Origin: Streptomyces roseifaciens
Lineage (GTDB): Bacteria > Actinomycetota > Actinomycetes > Streptomycetales > Streptomycetaceae
DNA: 64,000 bases
Direction: 5' to 3'
NCBI RefSeq assembly: GCF_001445655.1
Contig: NZ_LNBE01000004.1
Coordinates: 1,550,001-1,614,000, forward strand
Shown: positions 53,189 through 61,291 of the stretch, one piece after another
Layout of the letters: the number at the start of each line of letters is the position of its first letter
Numbering within the stretch: the stretch's first letter is position 1
Made by a program: the position numbers and the translations under genes
The notes under the pieces: model-generated
The model's input: only the letters and a program-made list of their open reading frames with translations
What the model was told of the DNA's origin: nothing
Databases searched by the model: none

Positions 53189-53841
53189 TACGGGTTCTCC
53201 CCCTTGATGATCTTCGGGAGATCCTTGGAGTACTGGTCCTTGCTGGTTTCGGTGGTGTAGATCCAGTGCCCGCCGTTGTCCTTCGGCGAGAAGCCGACCA
53301 CCTCGGCTCCGTGGCTGACGGTGATGGAGCCGTCCTTCTCCTTCTTCGGCTTCTCCACGAAGATGCCGACGCTCTTCGCCGCCGCCTGGATGGTGGCGAA
53401 GTCACCGGTGAGGCCGACGATGTCCTGGCCGCCCTGGGCGTCCAGCCACTCCCGCATGCGCTTGGGCGTGTCGCGCTCCGGGTCGGTGGTGACGAAGACG
53501 ACCTGGAGCTTCTCCCGGTCCTCCTTGGACAGCGTCTTCTCGGCCGCGGCGATGTCGGCGACGACCGTGGAGCACACGTCGGGGCAGTAGGTGTAGCCGA
53601 AGTAGAGGAGGAGCGGGCGCCCCTTGGTCGCATTGACCAGCTCGTACTTCTTGTCGTCCGTGTCGGTGAGGACCAGGTCCGGCTTGGTCTTCGGGGTGTC
53701 GAGGGTGATCGCGGCCTTCTTCGGCGCCGCGGAGACGTCGGCCAGAGGCTTGTCGCCGCCGTCGTCCGAGCCGCCGCCGCAGGCGGTCAGCGTGAGCGCG
53801 GCGGCCGTGGCCAGGGCCGCGCCCAGTATGCGGGTGCGCAT
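53188..53841 (-). CDS. sco: SCO1/SenC-type copper chaperone, lipoprotein
   Basis: 217 aa from ATG 53841. Lipobox LTLTAC (Cys21). Thioredoxin-like fold with the CX3C copper motif Cys86-Cys90 (YCPDVC) and a conserved His (SHGAEVVGF). Sco proteins load the CuA site of cytochrome oxidase; in Streptomyces they also support copper-dependent development. First gene of the sco-ecuC-copCD-dtpA run. Confidence 0.9.
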   Translation of the reverse strand: MRTRILGAALATAAALTLTACGGGSDDGGDKPLADVSAAPKKAAITLDTPKTKPDLVLTDTDDKKYELVNATKGRPLLLYFGYTYCPDVCSTVVADIAAAEKTLSKEDREKLQVVFVTTDPERDTPKRMREWLDAQGGQDIVGLTGDFATIQAAAKSVGIFVEKPKKEKDGSITVSHGAEVVGFSPKDNGGHWIYTTETSKDQYSKDLPKIIKGENP

Positions 53842-53877
53842 GGAGCTCTTCTCCAGAGATGGGTCGGTGGTGCGGTG

Positions 53878-53913
53878 CGGGGCGCCGGCCTCGGTGAGGG
53901 GCCCGGCGCCCCG
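53878..53913 (-). terminator. hairpin between ycnI and sco
   Basis: An 11-bp perfect stem (53878-53888 with 53903-53913; core GGGGCGCCGG) with a 14-base loop starts just past the ycnI stop. It suggests that sco to dtpA can be a separate transcript or receive attenuated read-through. Confidence 0.6.
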
Positions 53914-53926
53914 GCCGGTCCTTGCG

Positions 53927-54676
53927 TCAGGCCGACGTGCGGCGGCGCCCGGCGAGCACGCCGAAGGCGACGCCCGCCGCGCCCACGACGATGCCGACGA
54001 TGCCGAGCGTGCGGGCGGTGGTGTCGGAACCGCCGTCGCCCTTGCCGGTCTTCTCGGACGCGTTCTCGGTCTTGTCATCGCCCTTGGCAGCGTCCTTGGC
54101 GCCGTCCTTGGCGTCCGCCTTCTTGCCGTCGGCGGCGGCCTTGGCGACGAGCTTCAGGGTGGGAGCGGGGTGCTCGGCCTCGGCGCCGCCCGGCTTCGAC
54201 GGGTCGATCCAGCGGACGACGTCGTCGTCGGAGTACGTCTGGAGCGCCTTGAAGACCAGCTCGTCGGCGTCCTCGGGCAGCTTGCCGACGGACAGCGGGA
54301 ACTGCTGGAACTGGCCCGGCTCGATCTTGCCGCCGGTCCAGGTGATCTTGCTGACGGCTTCCTCGATCGTCTTGCCGTGCGTCTGCAGCGGCTTCTCCAG
54401 CTTGGTCTTCTCGACCTTCACCTCCCAGCCGGGAACCGGCTGGGGCATCACCGAGGAGAGCGGGTGCTTCGGGTCGAGGGTGACCTCGAGCTTCACGGTC
54501 GAGGCGTTGTCCTTCTCGTTCGGCACCTTGAAGGCGATGGTGCTGTAGCCGCCCTTCTCGGCGGTGCCGGGCTGCACGCTCACGTGCGCGGCGGCGGGGC
54601 CGGCGAGGAGCAGGACGGTGCCGGCGGCGACGGCGCCGATGACGGGGAGGCGACGGCGAGCGGTCTTGGCGTTCAT
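53927..54676 (-). CDS. YcnI-family copper-binding membrane protein
   Basis: 249 aa. Signal peptide ending PAAA, then the mature N-terminal His (AHVSVQPGTAEKGGYSTIAFKVPNE), as in YcnI, which binds copper through that His. DUF1775 beta domain about 30-175. A Lys/Asp/Ala-rich linker (GKKADAKDGAKDAAKGDDK) leads to a C-terminal helix and RRRTSA tail, so it is anchored outside the membrane. Confidence 0.87.
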   Translation of the reverse strand: MNAKTARRRLPVIGAVAAGTVLLLAGPAAAHVSVQPGTAEKGGYSTIAFKVPNEKDNASTVKLEVTLDPKHPLSSVMPQPVPGWEVKVEKTKLEKPLQTHGKTIEEAVSKITWTGGKIEPGQFQQFPLSVGKLPEDADELVFKALQTYSDDDVVRWIDPSKPGGAEAEHPAPTLKLVAKAAADGKKADAKDGAKDAAKGDDKTENASEKTGKGDGGSDTTARTLGIVGIVVGAAGVAFGVLAGRRRTSA

Positions 54677-54850
54677 GGGGACGCTCCAGGGGCAGGAGGG
54701 ATCGGTGAAGGGGGGGCACGCGTGCGGGGACGACGACCGTGCAACCCGCCCTCCTGCCCGGAATGCGCCTTGTGTACAGGCGTGCGCGAGCGCGCTGCAG
54801 AGCGGGAGGCGCTCGGCTGCTCGGGGGGAAGGGGAAGGGGTGCCGCGTCG

Positions 54851-55672
54851 TCAGGCCGCGAGGGCGAGGGCCGGCGGGCCCCGCCTGATCACGAAGTGCT
54901 GGAGCACCGGCTCCGTCGCGGGCCGCTCCTCGTCCCCGGACGGGCGCGGACCGGCGACCGGCGGCTTCCCGGCGGCCGTCTCCCTCAAGGTGCCCACGAG
55001 CGCGAAGGCGGTGCGCAGCGCCCGTACGAGAGAGGTCTCCGCGACCTCGCGCGCGGACCGCTCCGAGAGCGCGACCACTCGCCACAGCGCCACCTCGCCG
55101 CGCCGCAGCAGCCAGCCCGCGGCGAGCGCCGCGAGCAGGTGGCCGAGCAGCATCGGCAGCGAGAGGGGGAGTGCGTCGAGCAGCGAGCCGGAGGGCATCC
55201 CGGAGTGCATTCCGGAGCCCGCACCGGTGACCGCCGCCGCCCCCGACTGCTGCAGGGGGTGCACGGCCGGGTCGAGCCCCGCGTCGGTGATGACGCGGCG
55301 GGCGTCGGATGCGGACATGAGGTGCGGCTGGTTGCAGACCAGCTTCGAGGCGAAGGTGATCAGCCGGCCTTCGGCGGCCGTCTGCCGCGCGGCCACGCCG
55401 GCGCCCTGCTGGCCGATGCCGAAGAGCGTGTGCAGCGCGAGCTGCCCGGCCGCCAGACCCGCGGCGATCGACGGCAGCGAACGCTCCCGCCCCGCCAGCG
55501 GCACGGCCACGGCGAACACCGCCGCGAAACCGGCCGCGAGGGTCCACAGCGGCACCTTCGCGCACGACGCCAGCACGTGTCCGCCCGCGGACAGCAGAAC
55601 ACAGACCGCGGTGAACACCGCGGCCCGGATCAGTCGCAGATCGGCGCCGACACGCGCGACGGGGTGAGACAT
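54851..55672 (-). CDS. membrane protein linked to the copper genes
   Basis: 273 aa. About five helices (AVFTAVCVLLSAGGHVLA, LWTLAAGFAAVFAVAVPLAG, IAAGLAAGQLALHTLFGIG, LPLSLPMLLGHLLAALAAGWLL). Met/His-containing loops (CNQPHLMSASDA; GSGMHSGMPSG) could bind copper, and a single Cys lies in helix 1-2 (ASCAK). It precedes ycnI on the same strand with a 174-bp gap. No named family recognised. Confidence 0.7.
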   Translation of the reverse strand: MSHPVARVGADLRLIRAAVFTAVCVLLSAGGHVLASCAKVPLWTLAAGFAAVFAVAVPLAGRERSLPSIAAGLAAGQLALHTLFGIGQQGAGVAARQTAAEGRLITFASKLVCNQPHLMSASDARRVITDAGLDPAVHPLQQSGAAAVTGAGSGMHSGMPSGSLLDALPLSLPMLLGHLLAALAAGWLLRRGEVALWRVVALSERSAREVAETSLVRALRTAFALVGTLRETAAGKPPVAGPRPSGDEERPATEPVLQHFVIRRGPPALALAA

Positions 55673-55894
55673 GGCTGCGCCATCATCCCACCGGGCTTAC
55701 CCCTCCCCTACAGCAGGGGGCGCTCGATCTCCACCCGGCGGGGGCGCACCGGCGCACTCCCGTCTACTGCCATACACCGATGCACCCGCCGGGCGCGTCG
55801 TCCGAATGAGCGGTCTCACACGCTCCGGAGGCTTACGGGGCGTCAGCGCTGGCTATACGTATCGGTATGTCGAGCCGCGGCCAGGAGGCTGAGC

Positions 55895-56365
55895 ATGAGC
55901 ATTTGGTGGTCACTCCATCTGCGGCGGGAGGCCGCGAGCGTTCCGCTCGCGCGGCGGTTGCTGATCGGCGCGATGGAGACGGCCGGCGTCGACCCCGAAA
56001 TTTCCTATGATCTTTCGCTCGCCCTGAGCGAGGCGTGTGCGAACGCCGTCGAGCACGGAGGCGATTCCTCCACGGGCTATCTCGTGACGGCGTTCATCGA
56101 CGGTGACACCTGCCGTATCGAGGTCACCGATTCCGGCCCGGGCTTCCCGGAGCAGCCCCGCCCGCACGAACGCCGCCGGCAGCGCCCGCAGCCGCCGAGG
56201 CCCCTGGCCCCCGCCGAGGACGAGCACGGCAGGGGCCTCTTCCTCATCGAGTCGCTCACCGACCACGTCCGCGTGCGCAACCGCCCGGGCCGCCAGGGGG
56301 CCGTGGTCACCTTCGACAAGATCCTCAAGTGGAGAGAGGACGCGGCACTGCTCCGGGCGTCGTGA
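55895..56365 (+). CDS. RsbW-type ATP-binding protein
   Basis: 156 aa from ATG 55895 (GGAGG upstream). GHKL ATPase fold: N-box SEACANAVEHG, G1 DSGPGF, G2 GRGLFLIE. These single-domain proteins act as anti-sigma factors or protein kinases in partner switching with SpoIIE-type phosphatases, of which Streptomyces has many; a SpoIIE-type gene lies 2.2 kb away. A Pro/Arg/Gln-rich insert separates G1 and G2. Partner sigma or anti-anti-sigma factor unknown. Confidence 0.82.
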   Translation: MSIWWSLHLRREAASVPLARRLLIGAMETAGVDPEISYDLSLALSEACANAVEHGGDSSTGYLVTAFIDGDTCRIEVTDSGPGFPEQPRPHERRRQRPQPPRPLAPAEDEHGRGLFLIESLTDHVRVRNRPGRQGAVVTFDKILKWREDAALLRAS

Positions 56366-56481
56366 TCCCCGCCCGCGTCGCGAGTCTCGTGATCCCCGCG
56401 TCGCGAGCCCTGTGATCCCGGCGTCGCGAGCCTCGTGATCCCGGCGTCGCGAGCCTCGTGATCCCGGCGTCGCCGGCCCTG
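56363..56481. repeat. 23-bp tandem repeat starting at a stop codon
   Basis: Five head-to-tail units, the first 27 bp and the rest 23 bp (56363-56389, 56390-56412, 56413-56435, 56436-56458, 56459-56481), each opening TGATCCC and containing GCGTCGCGAG or a close variant. Units 3 and 4 are identical. A partial sixth copy follows. The first unit's TGA is the stop of the RsbW-type gene. Confidence 0.85.
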
Positions 56482-56503
56482 TGAGCCCCGCGTCCCCCGG
56501 TCG

Positions 56504-56755
56504 TCACCCGATCGTCAGCGGTACCGGGTGGACCTCCGTGACCGGGTGCCCGGCCTGGGCGTGGACGCGCTTGACCGCATCCGCCGAGGGCGCCTCGGAC
56601 AGGCAGTAGACGGTGCCCGACTTCGGGTCCGCCCAGGCCCGCTCGAAGTGCACGCCCTCCTCCGACTCGATGGCCAGATCCCTGCGGTGCGCTTCCTCCA
56701 GCTGCTCGCCGGTGATGCCCTTCATGCCGTGATGGACGTCCATGAACTTGCTCAT
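56504..56755 (-). CDS. DUF4242 / SCO4226-family small protein
   Basis: 83 aa from ATG 56755 (GGGAG upstream). MSKFMDVHHGMKGITGEQLEEAH and the PKSGTVYCLSEAPSADAVKRVH block match the small ferredoxin-like DUF4242 family, whose S. coelicolor member SCO4226 was described as nickel-binding. Metal binding here is inferred from the N-terminal HH. Monocistronic. Confidence 0.75.
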   Translation of the reverse strand: MSKFMDVHHGMKGITGEQLEEAHRRDLAIESEEGVHFERAWADPKSGTVYCLSEAPSADAVKRVHAQAGHPVTEVHPVPLTIG

Positions 56756-56926
56756 GGCTCCCACACCTCCCTGGGTGCGCCCTATGTGGCCATGATGCGC
56801 TCAGGGTCCCCTGCGGACCACCGCTGGAACGCGGCGAGCCGCAGCCCGGAAGGCTGCGGCTCGCGCGCACGGTGGTACCCCGGCCCTTGAGAACCGCGGC
56901 TACCCGGCCCTTCGGGCCTGTGTTCC

Positions 56927-58387
56927 TCAGCCCTTCAGGGACGCCATCCACGCCTCGACGTCCGCGGACGTACGGGGCAGCCCCGCCGACAGGTTCCGGT
57001 TGCCGTCCTCGGTCACCAGGATGTCGTCCTCGATGCGGACGCCGATGCCGCGGTACTCCTCGGGCACGGTGGTGTCGTCCGCCTGGAAGTACAGGCCGGG
57101 CTCGACGGTCAGGACCATGCCGGGCTCCAGGACGCCGTCCACGTACGTCTCGGTGCGGGCCACCGCGCAGTCGTGCACGTCCAGGCCGAGCATGTGGCCG
57201 GTGCCGTGCAGGGTCCAGCGGCGCTGCAGACCGAGCTCCAGGACGCGCTCCACCGGGCCCTCGACCAGGCCCCACTCCACCAGCTTCTCGGCCAGCACGC
57301 GCTGCGCCGCGTCGTGGAAGTCGCGGTACTTCGCGCCCGGCACGACCGCCGCGATGCCGGCCTCCTGCGCCTCGTACACCGCGTCGTAGATCTTGCGCTG
57401 GAGGTCGTTGTACGTGCCGTTGATCGGCAGCGTGCGGGTGACGTCGGCGGTGTAGAGGCTGTGCGTCTCCACGCCCGCGTCCAGCAGGAGCAGCTCGCCG
57501 GAGCGGACCGCGCCGTCGTTGCGCACCCAGTGCAGGGTCGTGGCGTGCGGGCCGGCGGCGCAGATGGAGCCGTAGCCGATGTCGTTGCCCTCGACGCGGG
57601 CGCGCAGGAAGAACGTGCCCTCGATGTAGCGCTCCGAGGTGGCCTCGGCCTTGTCGAGCACCTTCACGACGTCCTCGAAGCCGCGCACGGTGGAGTCGAC
57701 GGCCTTCTGCAGCTCGCCGATCTCGAAGGCGTCCTTCACGAGCCGCTGCTCGCTGATGAAGACGCGCAGCTCCTCGTCGCGCTCGGCGGTGACCTTGTCG
57801 GCCAGGGCCTCCTCGATGCCGGCGTCGTGGCCGCGGACGGCGCGGACCGGGCCGGTGGCCGCGCGCAGGGCGTCGGCGAGCTCGCGGACGTCCTTGGCCG
57901 GCAGGCCCAGCAGCTGCTCGGCCTCGGTGAGGCTGTGGCGGCGGCCGACCCACAGCTCGCCCTGGCCGTCGAGCCAGAACTCGCCGTTCTCGCGGTTGGA
58001 GCGGGGCAGCAGGTAGATCGTCGCCCGGTGGCCCTCGGCGCCGGTCGGCTCCAGGACGAGCACGCCGTCCTCGGTCTGGTCACCGGTGAGGTACACGTAC
58101 TCCGTGGAGGCGCGGAAGCTGTACTCGGTGTCGTTCGAGCGGGTCTTGAGGCTCCCCGCCGGGATCACCAGGCGCTCCCCGGGGAAGCGTGCGGAGAGCT
58201 CGGCGCGGCGGCGGGCCGTGTGCGGCGCCTGCTCGACGGGCTGCAGGTCGCGCAGCTCGGTGTCGGCCCAGCCGGTCTTCATGTTTGCGGCCAGCTCGTC
58301 GGAGACGGCGGGGTAGAGGCCGTTCTTCCGCTGCTTGATCGGCTCGTCGCCTTCGGGGTTCTCGGGCGCGGGCTGCTGCTCGGTCAC
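56927..58387 (-). CDS. pepP: aminopeptidase P-family metallopeptidase
   Basis: 486 aa from GTG 58387 (GAGGAGG upstream). N-terminal creatinase domain about 35-215, then the pita-bread core with metal ligands: LLLDAGVETHSLYTADVTRT (two Asp), HGTGHMLGLDVHD (His), VEPGLYF (Glu) and RIEDDILV (Glu). It removes N-terminal residues before proline in the cytoplasm. Stands alone; followed by a 215-bp gap with repeats before the SpoIIE-type gene. Confidence 0.92.
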   Translation of the reverse strand: MTEQQPAPENPEGDEPIKQRKNGLYPAVSDELAANMKTGWADTELRDLQPVEQAPHTARRRAELSARFPGERLVIPAGSLKTRSNDTEYSFRASTEYVYLTGDQTEDGVLVLEPTGAEGHRATIYLLPRSNRENGEFWLDGQGELWVGRRHSLTEAEQLLGLPAKDVRELADALRAATGPVRAVRGHDAGIEEALADKVTAERDEELRVFISEQRLVKDAFEIGELQKAVDSTVRGFEDVVKVLDKAEATSERYIEGTFFLRARVEGNDIGYGSICAAGPHATTLHWVRNDGAVRSGELLLLDAGVETHSLYTADVTRTLPINGTYNDLQRKIYDAVYEAQEAGIAAVVPGAKYRDFHDAAQRVLAEKLVEWGLVEGPVERVLELGLQRRWTLHGTGHMLGLDVHDCAVARTETYVDGVLEPGMVLTVEPGLYFQADDTTVPEEYRGIGVRIEDDILVTEDGNRNLSAGLPRTSADVEAWMASLKG

Positions 58388-58505
58388 TGCATTCCTCCTC
58401 GGACGGGGCGCTTTCCATCGTATGTGCGACCGAAATGCGAGGAAACTATGAGGAAAATCCGAGGAGGGGAACAGGGTCGGAGGGGCGCGGTCCGGGGCGT
58501 CCGGC

Positions 58506-58592
58506 CGGAGCCCGGCCGTACGGAGCCTGGCCGCCGGAGCCTGGCCGCCGGAGCCTGGCCGTACGGAGCCCGGCCGTACGGGACCGGGCCGG
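58506..58592. repeat. 14-15-bp tandem repeats
   Basis: About six head-to-tail copies of a unit such as CGGAGCCTGGCCGC or CGGAGCCCGGCCGTA lie between pepP and the SpoIIE-type gene. Non-coding. Confidence 0.7.
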
Positions 58593-58603
58593 AGGGGAGC
58601 CGG

Positions 58604-60259
58604 TCACTCGAAGCGGGCCGCCAGCAGGACGACGTCCTCGCTCCCGTCCCAGGCGCTGTGGCCCTCCTGCGGCAGCATCGTGCGCAGCACGTGCTCCACC
58701 AGGGCCTCCGGGTCCCGGCGCGCGGCCTTCGGCACACCGGCCGCCGCGGTGCGCAGCCGCGCGAAGGCCCGGTCCATCGGCCGGCCGGTCCGGTGCAGCA
58801 GACCGTCGCTGTAGAAGAGGAGCGTTTCTCCGGGGGCGGGCTCGATCTCGACGCTGGGCGCTTCCCAGCAGGCGAGCATCCCGAGCGGCGCGGACAGCGA
58901 CGTCTCGACGAACTCGACGCGGTGGTCGCCGATGATCAGCGGCGGGCAGTGGCCCGCCCCCGCCAGGAGGACCTTGCGGTCGGCCGGCTCGCAGTACGCG
59001 AAGAGCGCCGTCGCGGCGCGGGCCGGCTCGGTGAGCCGCAGCAGGAGCTCGAGATCGGAGAGGACCGCGACCGGATCCTCCCCTTCCATGACGGCGTACG
59101 CCCGCAGGGAGGCGCGCAGCCGGCCCATGGCCGCCACGGCGCTGGGACCGGAACCGCTTACTCCACCCACGGCCAGGCCGAGCGCGCCCTCGGGCAGCGG
59201 CAGCGCGTCGTACCAGTCGCCGCCGCCGAGCGGGCCGGTGCGGTGCCGGACGGCCAGCCGGACGCCCGGCGTCCGGGGCAGCCTGCTCGGCAGCAGCTCC
59301 TCGCGGAGCGTCGCCACGGCCTCCCGGGCCTCGGCCAGTTCGAGCTGGCGGGCGAGGTGTTCGGTGGCGTGGTCGCGGTAGAGGCCGACGAGGTGGCGCT
59401 GCCGCTCGGTGGGCTCGGCCGCCTCGTCGTACAGCCAGACGGCCGCGCCGATCCGGCCCGCGTTGTCGGTCTCCAGGGGGACGGCGTAGCTCGCGCCGTA
59501 GCCGAGGCGGGCGGCGACCTCGCGGTGCCGGGGGTCGAGGCCCTCGTCGGAGGCGACGTCGGGGTGGGCGGTGCCCGTACGGGAGCCCGTCGGGGGCAGA
59601 TCGTCGAACAGCCGGCCGTAGGGACCGGGGACGGCCTCCTGCACAGCCTCCGCCCCGGAGGCTCCGGAGCTTCCGGGGGCTCCGGGGGCTCCGGGGGCTC
59701 TGGAGATTCCGGAGTCTCCCGAGGCCGCGGAGGCCCCGGACGCCTCAGGCCCCGCCCCGGCCTGCGGAATGGTCTCGATGTGGCCGAGGTCCGCGTGGTC
59801 CAGCCCGAAGCCGACGGTGACGGGGTGGTCGCGGCCGGGGCCCGTGGCCGGGTGCAGCGTGACCAGGCCGCGGCGGGCGCCCACGAGCGTCGCGCCCGCC
59901 CGCAGGGCCTCGTGGAGGGCCGCGTCGAGGGTGGTGGTGCGCGTGAGCCGCTCGGTCAGCTCCTGGAGCGTGGTGAGGTCGGAGATCCAGCCCGCGAGGC
60001 GGTCCTGGACGAGGGCGTTGGGCGCGGGGAGTGAGGGGCCGGGGAGAAGCGCCGGGCCGGAGGAGCCGGAGGAGGCGGCAGCGGCGGACGGGTCCATGGC
60101 GTCGCCGGTGTCCGCTGATGCATCTGCGCCGGGCGCTCCGGAAGCAGCGGGGGAGAGGGGATCTGCGGAGGAGGCGGCAGATGCGGGGGCGGGAGTCTGC
60201 GCGGGAGCGGGGAGCGGAGGATTGATTCCGGCCACTTTCGGCAGGTGGGGCGTGGTCAT
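58604..60259 (-). CDS. GAF-SpoIIE (PP2C-type) phosphatase, one metal ligand changed
   Basis: 551 aa. A Pro/Ala/Ser-rich N-terminus (about 1-90) is followed by a GAF-type sensor region (about 95-320) interrupted by a Gly/Ser/Ala/Pro insert (about 185-215), then a SpoIIE phosphatase domain. GGGDWYDAL (about 346-354), LFYSDGL (about 481) and SEDVVLL near the end are as expected. The usual G-D-V-x-G-x-G motif reads VGGVSGSG (about 362), so one metal-binding Asp is Gly. Activity may be lowered or lost. Such proteins dephosphorylate anti-anti-sigma factors. Confidence 0.83.
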   Translation of the reverse strand: MTTPHLPKVAGINPPLPAPAQTPAPASAASSADPLSPAASGAPGADASADTGDAMDPSAAAASSGSSGPALLPGPSLPAPNALVQDRLAGWISDLTTLQELTERLTRTTTLDAALHEALRAGATLVGARRGLVTLHPATGPGRDHPVTVGFGLDHADLGHIETIPQAGAGPEASGASAASGDSGISRAPGAPGAPGSSGASGAEAVQEAVPGPYGRLFDDLPPTGSRTGTAHPDVASDEGLDPRHREVAARLGYGASYAVPLETDNAGRIGAAVWLYDEAAEPTERQRHLVGLYRDHATEHLARQLELAEAREAVATLREELLPSRLPRTPGVRLAVRHRTGPLGGGDWYDALPLPEGALGLAVGGVSGSGPSAVAAMGRLRASLRAYAVMEGEDPVAVLSDLELLLRLTEPARAATALFAYCEPADRKVLLAGAGHCPPLIIGDHRVEFVETSLSAPLGMLACWEAPSVEIEPAPGETLLFYSDGLLHRTGRPMDRAFARLRTAAAGVPKAARRDPEALVEHVLRTMLPQEGHSAWDGSEDVVLLAARFE

Positions 60260-60898
60260 GGCCGGCTACCCGGACGGGGCGGGGGCGCGGTGCGCCGGGC
60301 GCTCGTGTGCACCGGGGACCGCGGCACTTCGCCGCTCCCTCTTGACCACCGTCTTGACCTGTGTTTTCTCATGAATAGCATCGCAAACCCCCTGTCGCGT
60401 TGCGCGCTATCGGTGCTCCACATGTACACGCCCGGGCAAGGAGATGTCCAGCATTGAACCGGTGGGATTGGTGGTGTCTATGGGGTTTCAAAGTTGGCCG
60501 GAAAATGGTCCAGAGGCCATGGATTTGCGGTCGACTGACGTTGCTCGACAGCGCGTCATATCCACACCGGTGGGTACGTACACGAAGAAGGGCAGGGGCA
60601 GTTGGGGCCGCCCCGGAACCCGGCGGCGGGCCCGAGCGTCTTAACCGGCGACGGCCGCGCCCGCACCCGAGGGCGATGGGGAAACCCATGCCGCAGGCGA
60701 GGGGCGACAGGCTCGGTACGAAGCGCCATACGCGCGCCACCCCCCGCCATGTTTCACGCTCGGCCCGTGGCGTGATGCGCTGCGTTGTACAAGCAGTGGC
60801 TAGTGATCCACGTGGTGTGCCGGCTTGGAAAGAGCCCCGGCGTGTTGAGCGGCGCGCCATGTCGGGCCGTAGTGCCATGGAGTTCGGACGCGGCCCGA

Positions 60899-60990
60899 GT
60901 GCAGTTCAGGTGCAGTTCCAGTAGGCAGTCCCGCAGTGCCGTGCAATGACCGCGCAGGGCTGTGCAGGGTCGTGCAGGACCCTGCAGCGC
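60899..60990. repeat. GCAG-motif array, about 10-11-bp spacing
   Basis: GCAG or near copies occur at 60901, 60912, 60924, 60933, 60942, 60953, 60964, 60974 and 60984, mostly in the context GTGCAGG. Spacing is close to one helical turn. Confidence 0.55.
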
Positions 60991-61113
60991 CTTACGGGTT
61001 TCCGCGGCACGCCGGTGCGCAGACCGGCTGCTCCGGCGCGCCGGCGGAACCCGTTCGGCGCAGCAGTGCAGCGAGTTCCATCCGTACCACCCGTACGGCC
61101 GCGCAAAACGGCC

Positions 61114-61201
61114 AGGCAGCCGCTGAGCAGTCGCCAGGCAGTCACAAGGCAGTTGTGAGGTAGTCACAAGGCGGTCGTAAGGCATTCGCAAGGCAGTTCA
61201 G
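61114..61201. repeat. exact 11-bp-period array (iteron-like)
   Basis: Eight successive degenerate copies of an AGGCAGTCGCA-like unit begin at 61114, 61125, 61136, 61147, 61158, 61169, 61180 and 61191, each 11 bp apart. The array ends 90 bp before the primase-fold gene start. Period and position resemble iterons, the binding arrays of replication proteins. Confidence 0.7.
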
Positions 61202-61291
61202 AAGTGCATGCATGCAGTCCATCAGCGTGATCCGGCCCCTGCCACCGGCAGGGGTCCCGACTTCGGCGTTTACGGAAAGGAACGAGCGCTC

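Larger units (their letters stand above)
60260..61291. other. 1-kb gene-free region upstream of the primase-fold gene
   Basis: No ORF here has Streptomyces codon bias. The left half (60360-60620) is comparatively AT-rich and includes ATATCCACA (60559-60567), a lone DnaA-like box, and a 16-bp sequence also found upstream of ssgA (60470-60485). The right half holds two arrays of about 10-11-bp period repeats (60899-60990 and 61114-61201). It could contain promoters or small RNAs, but none can be named. Confidence 0.5.

Noticed and set aside
56363..56481. CRISPR array
   Set aside because: The units are directly adjacent 23-bp tandem copies with no unique spacers, and no cas genes are nearby.
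60400..60924. Open frames on both strands upstream of the primase-fold gene
   Set aside because: Codon use is unlike Streptomyces genes, no ribosome site is correctly placed, and the predicted products are Arg-rich and unlike known proteins.
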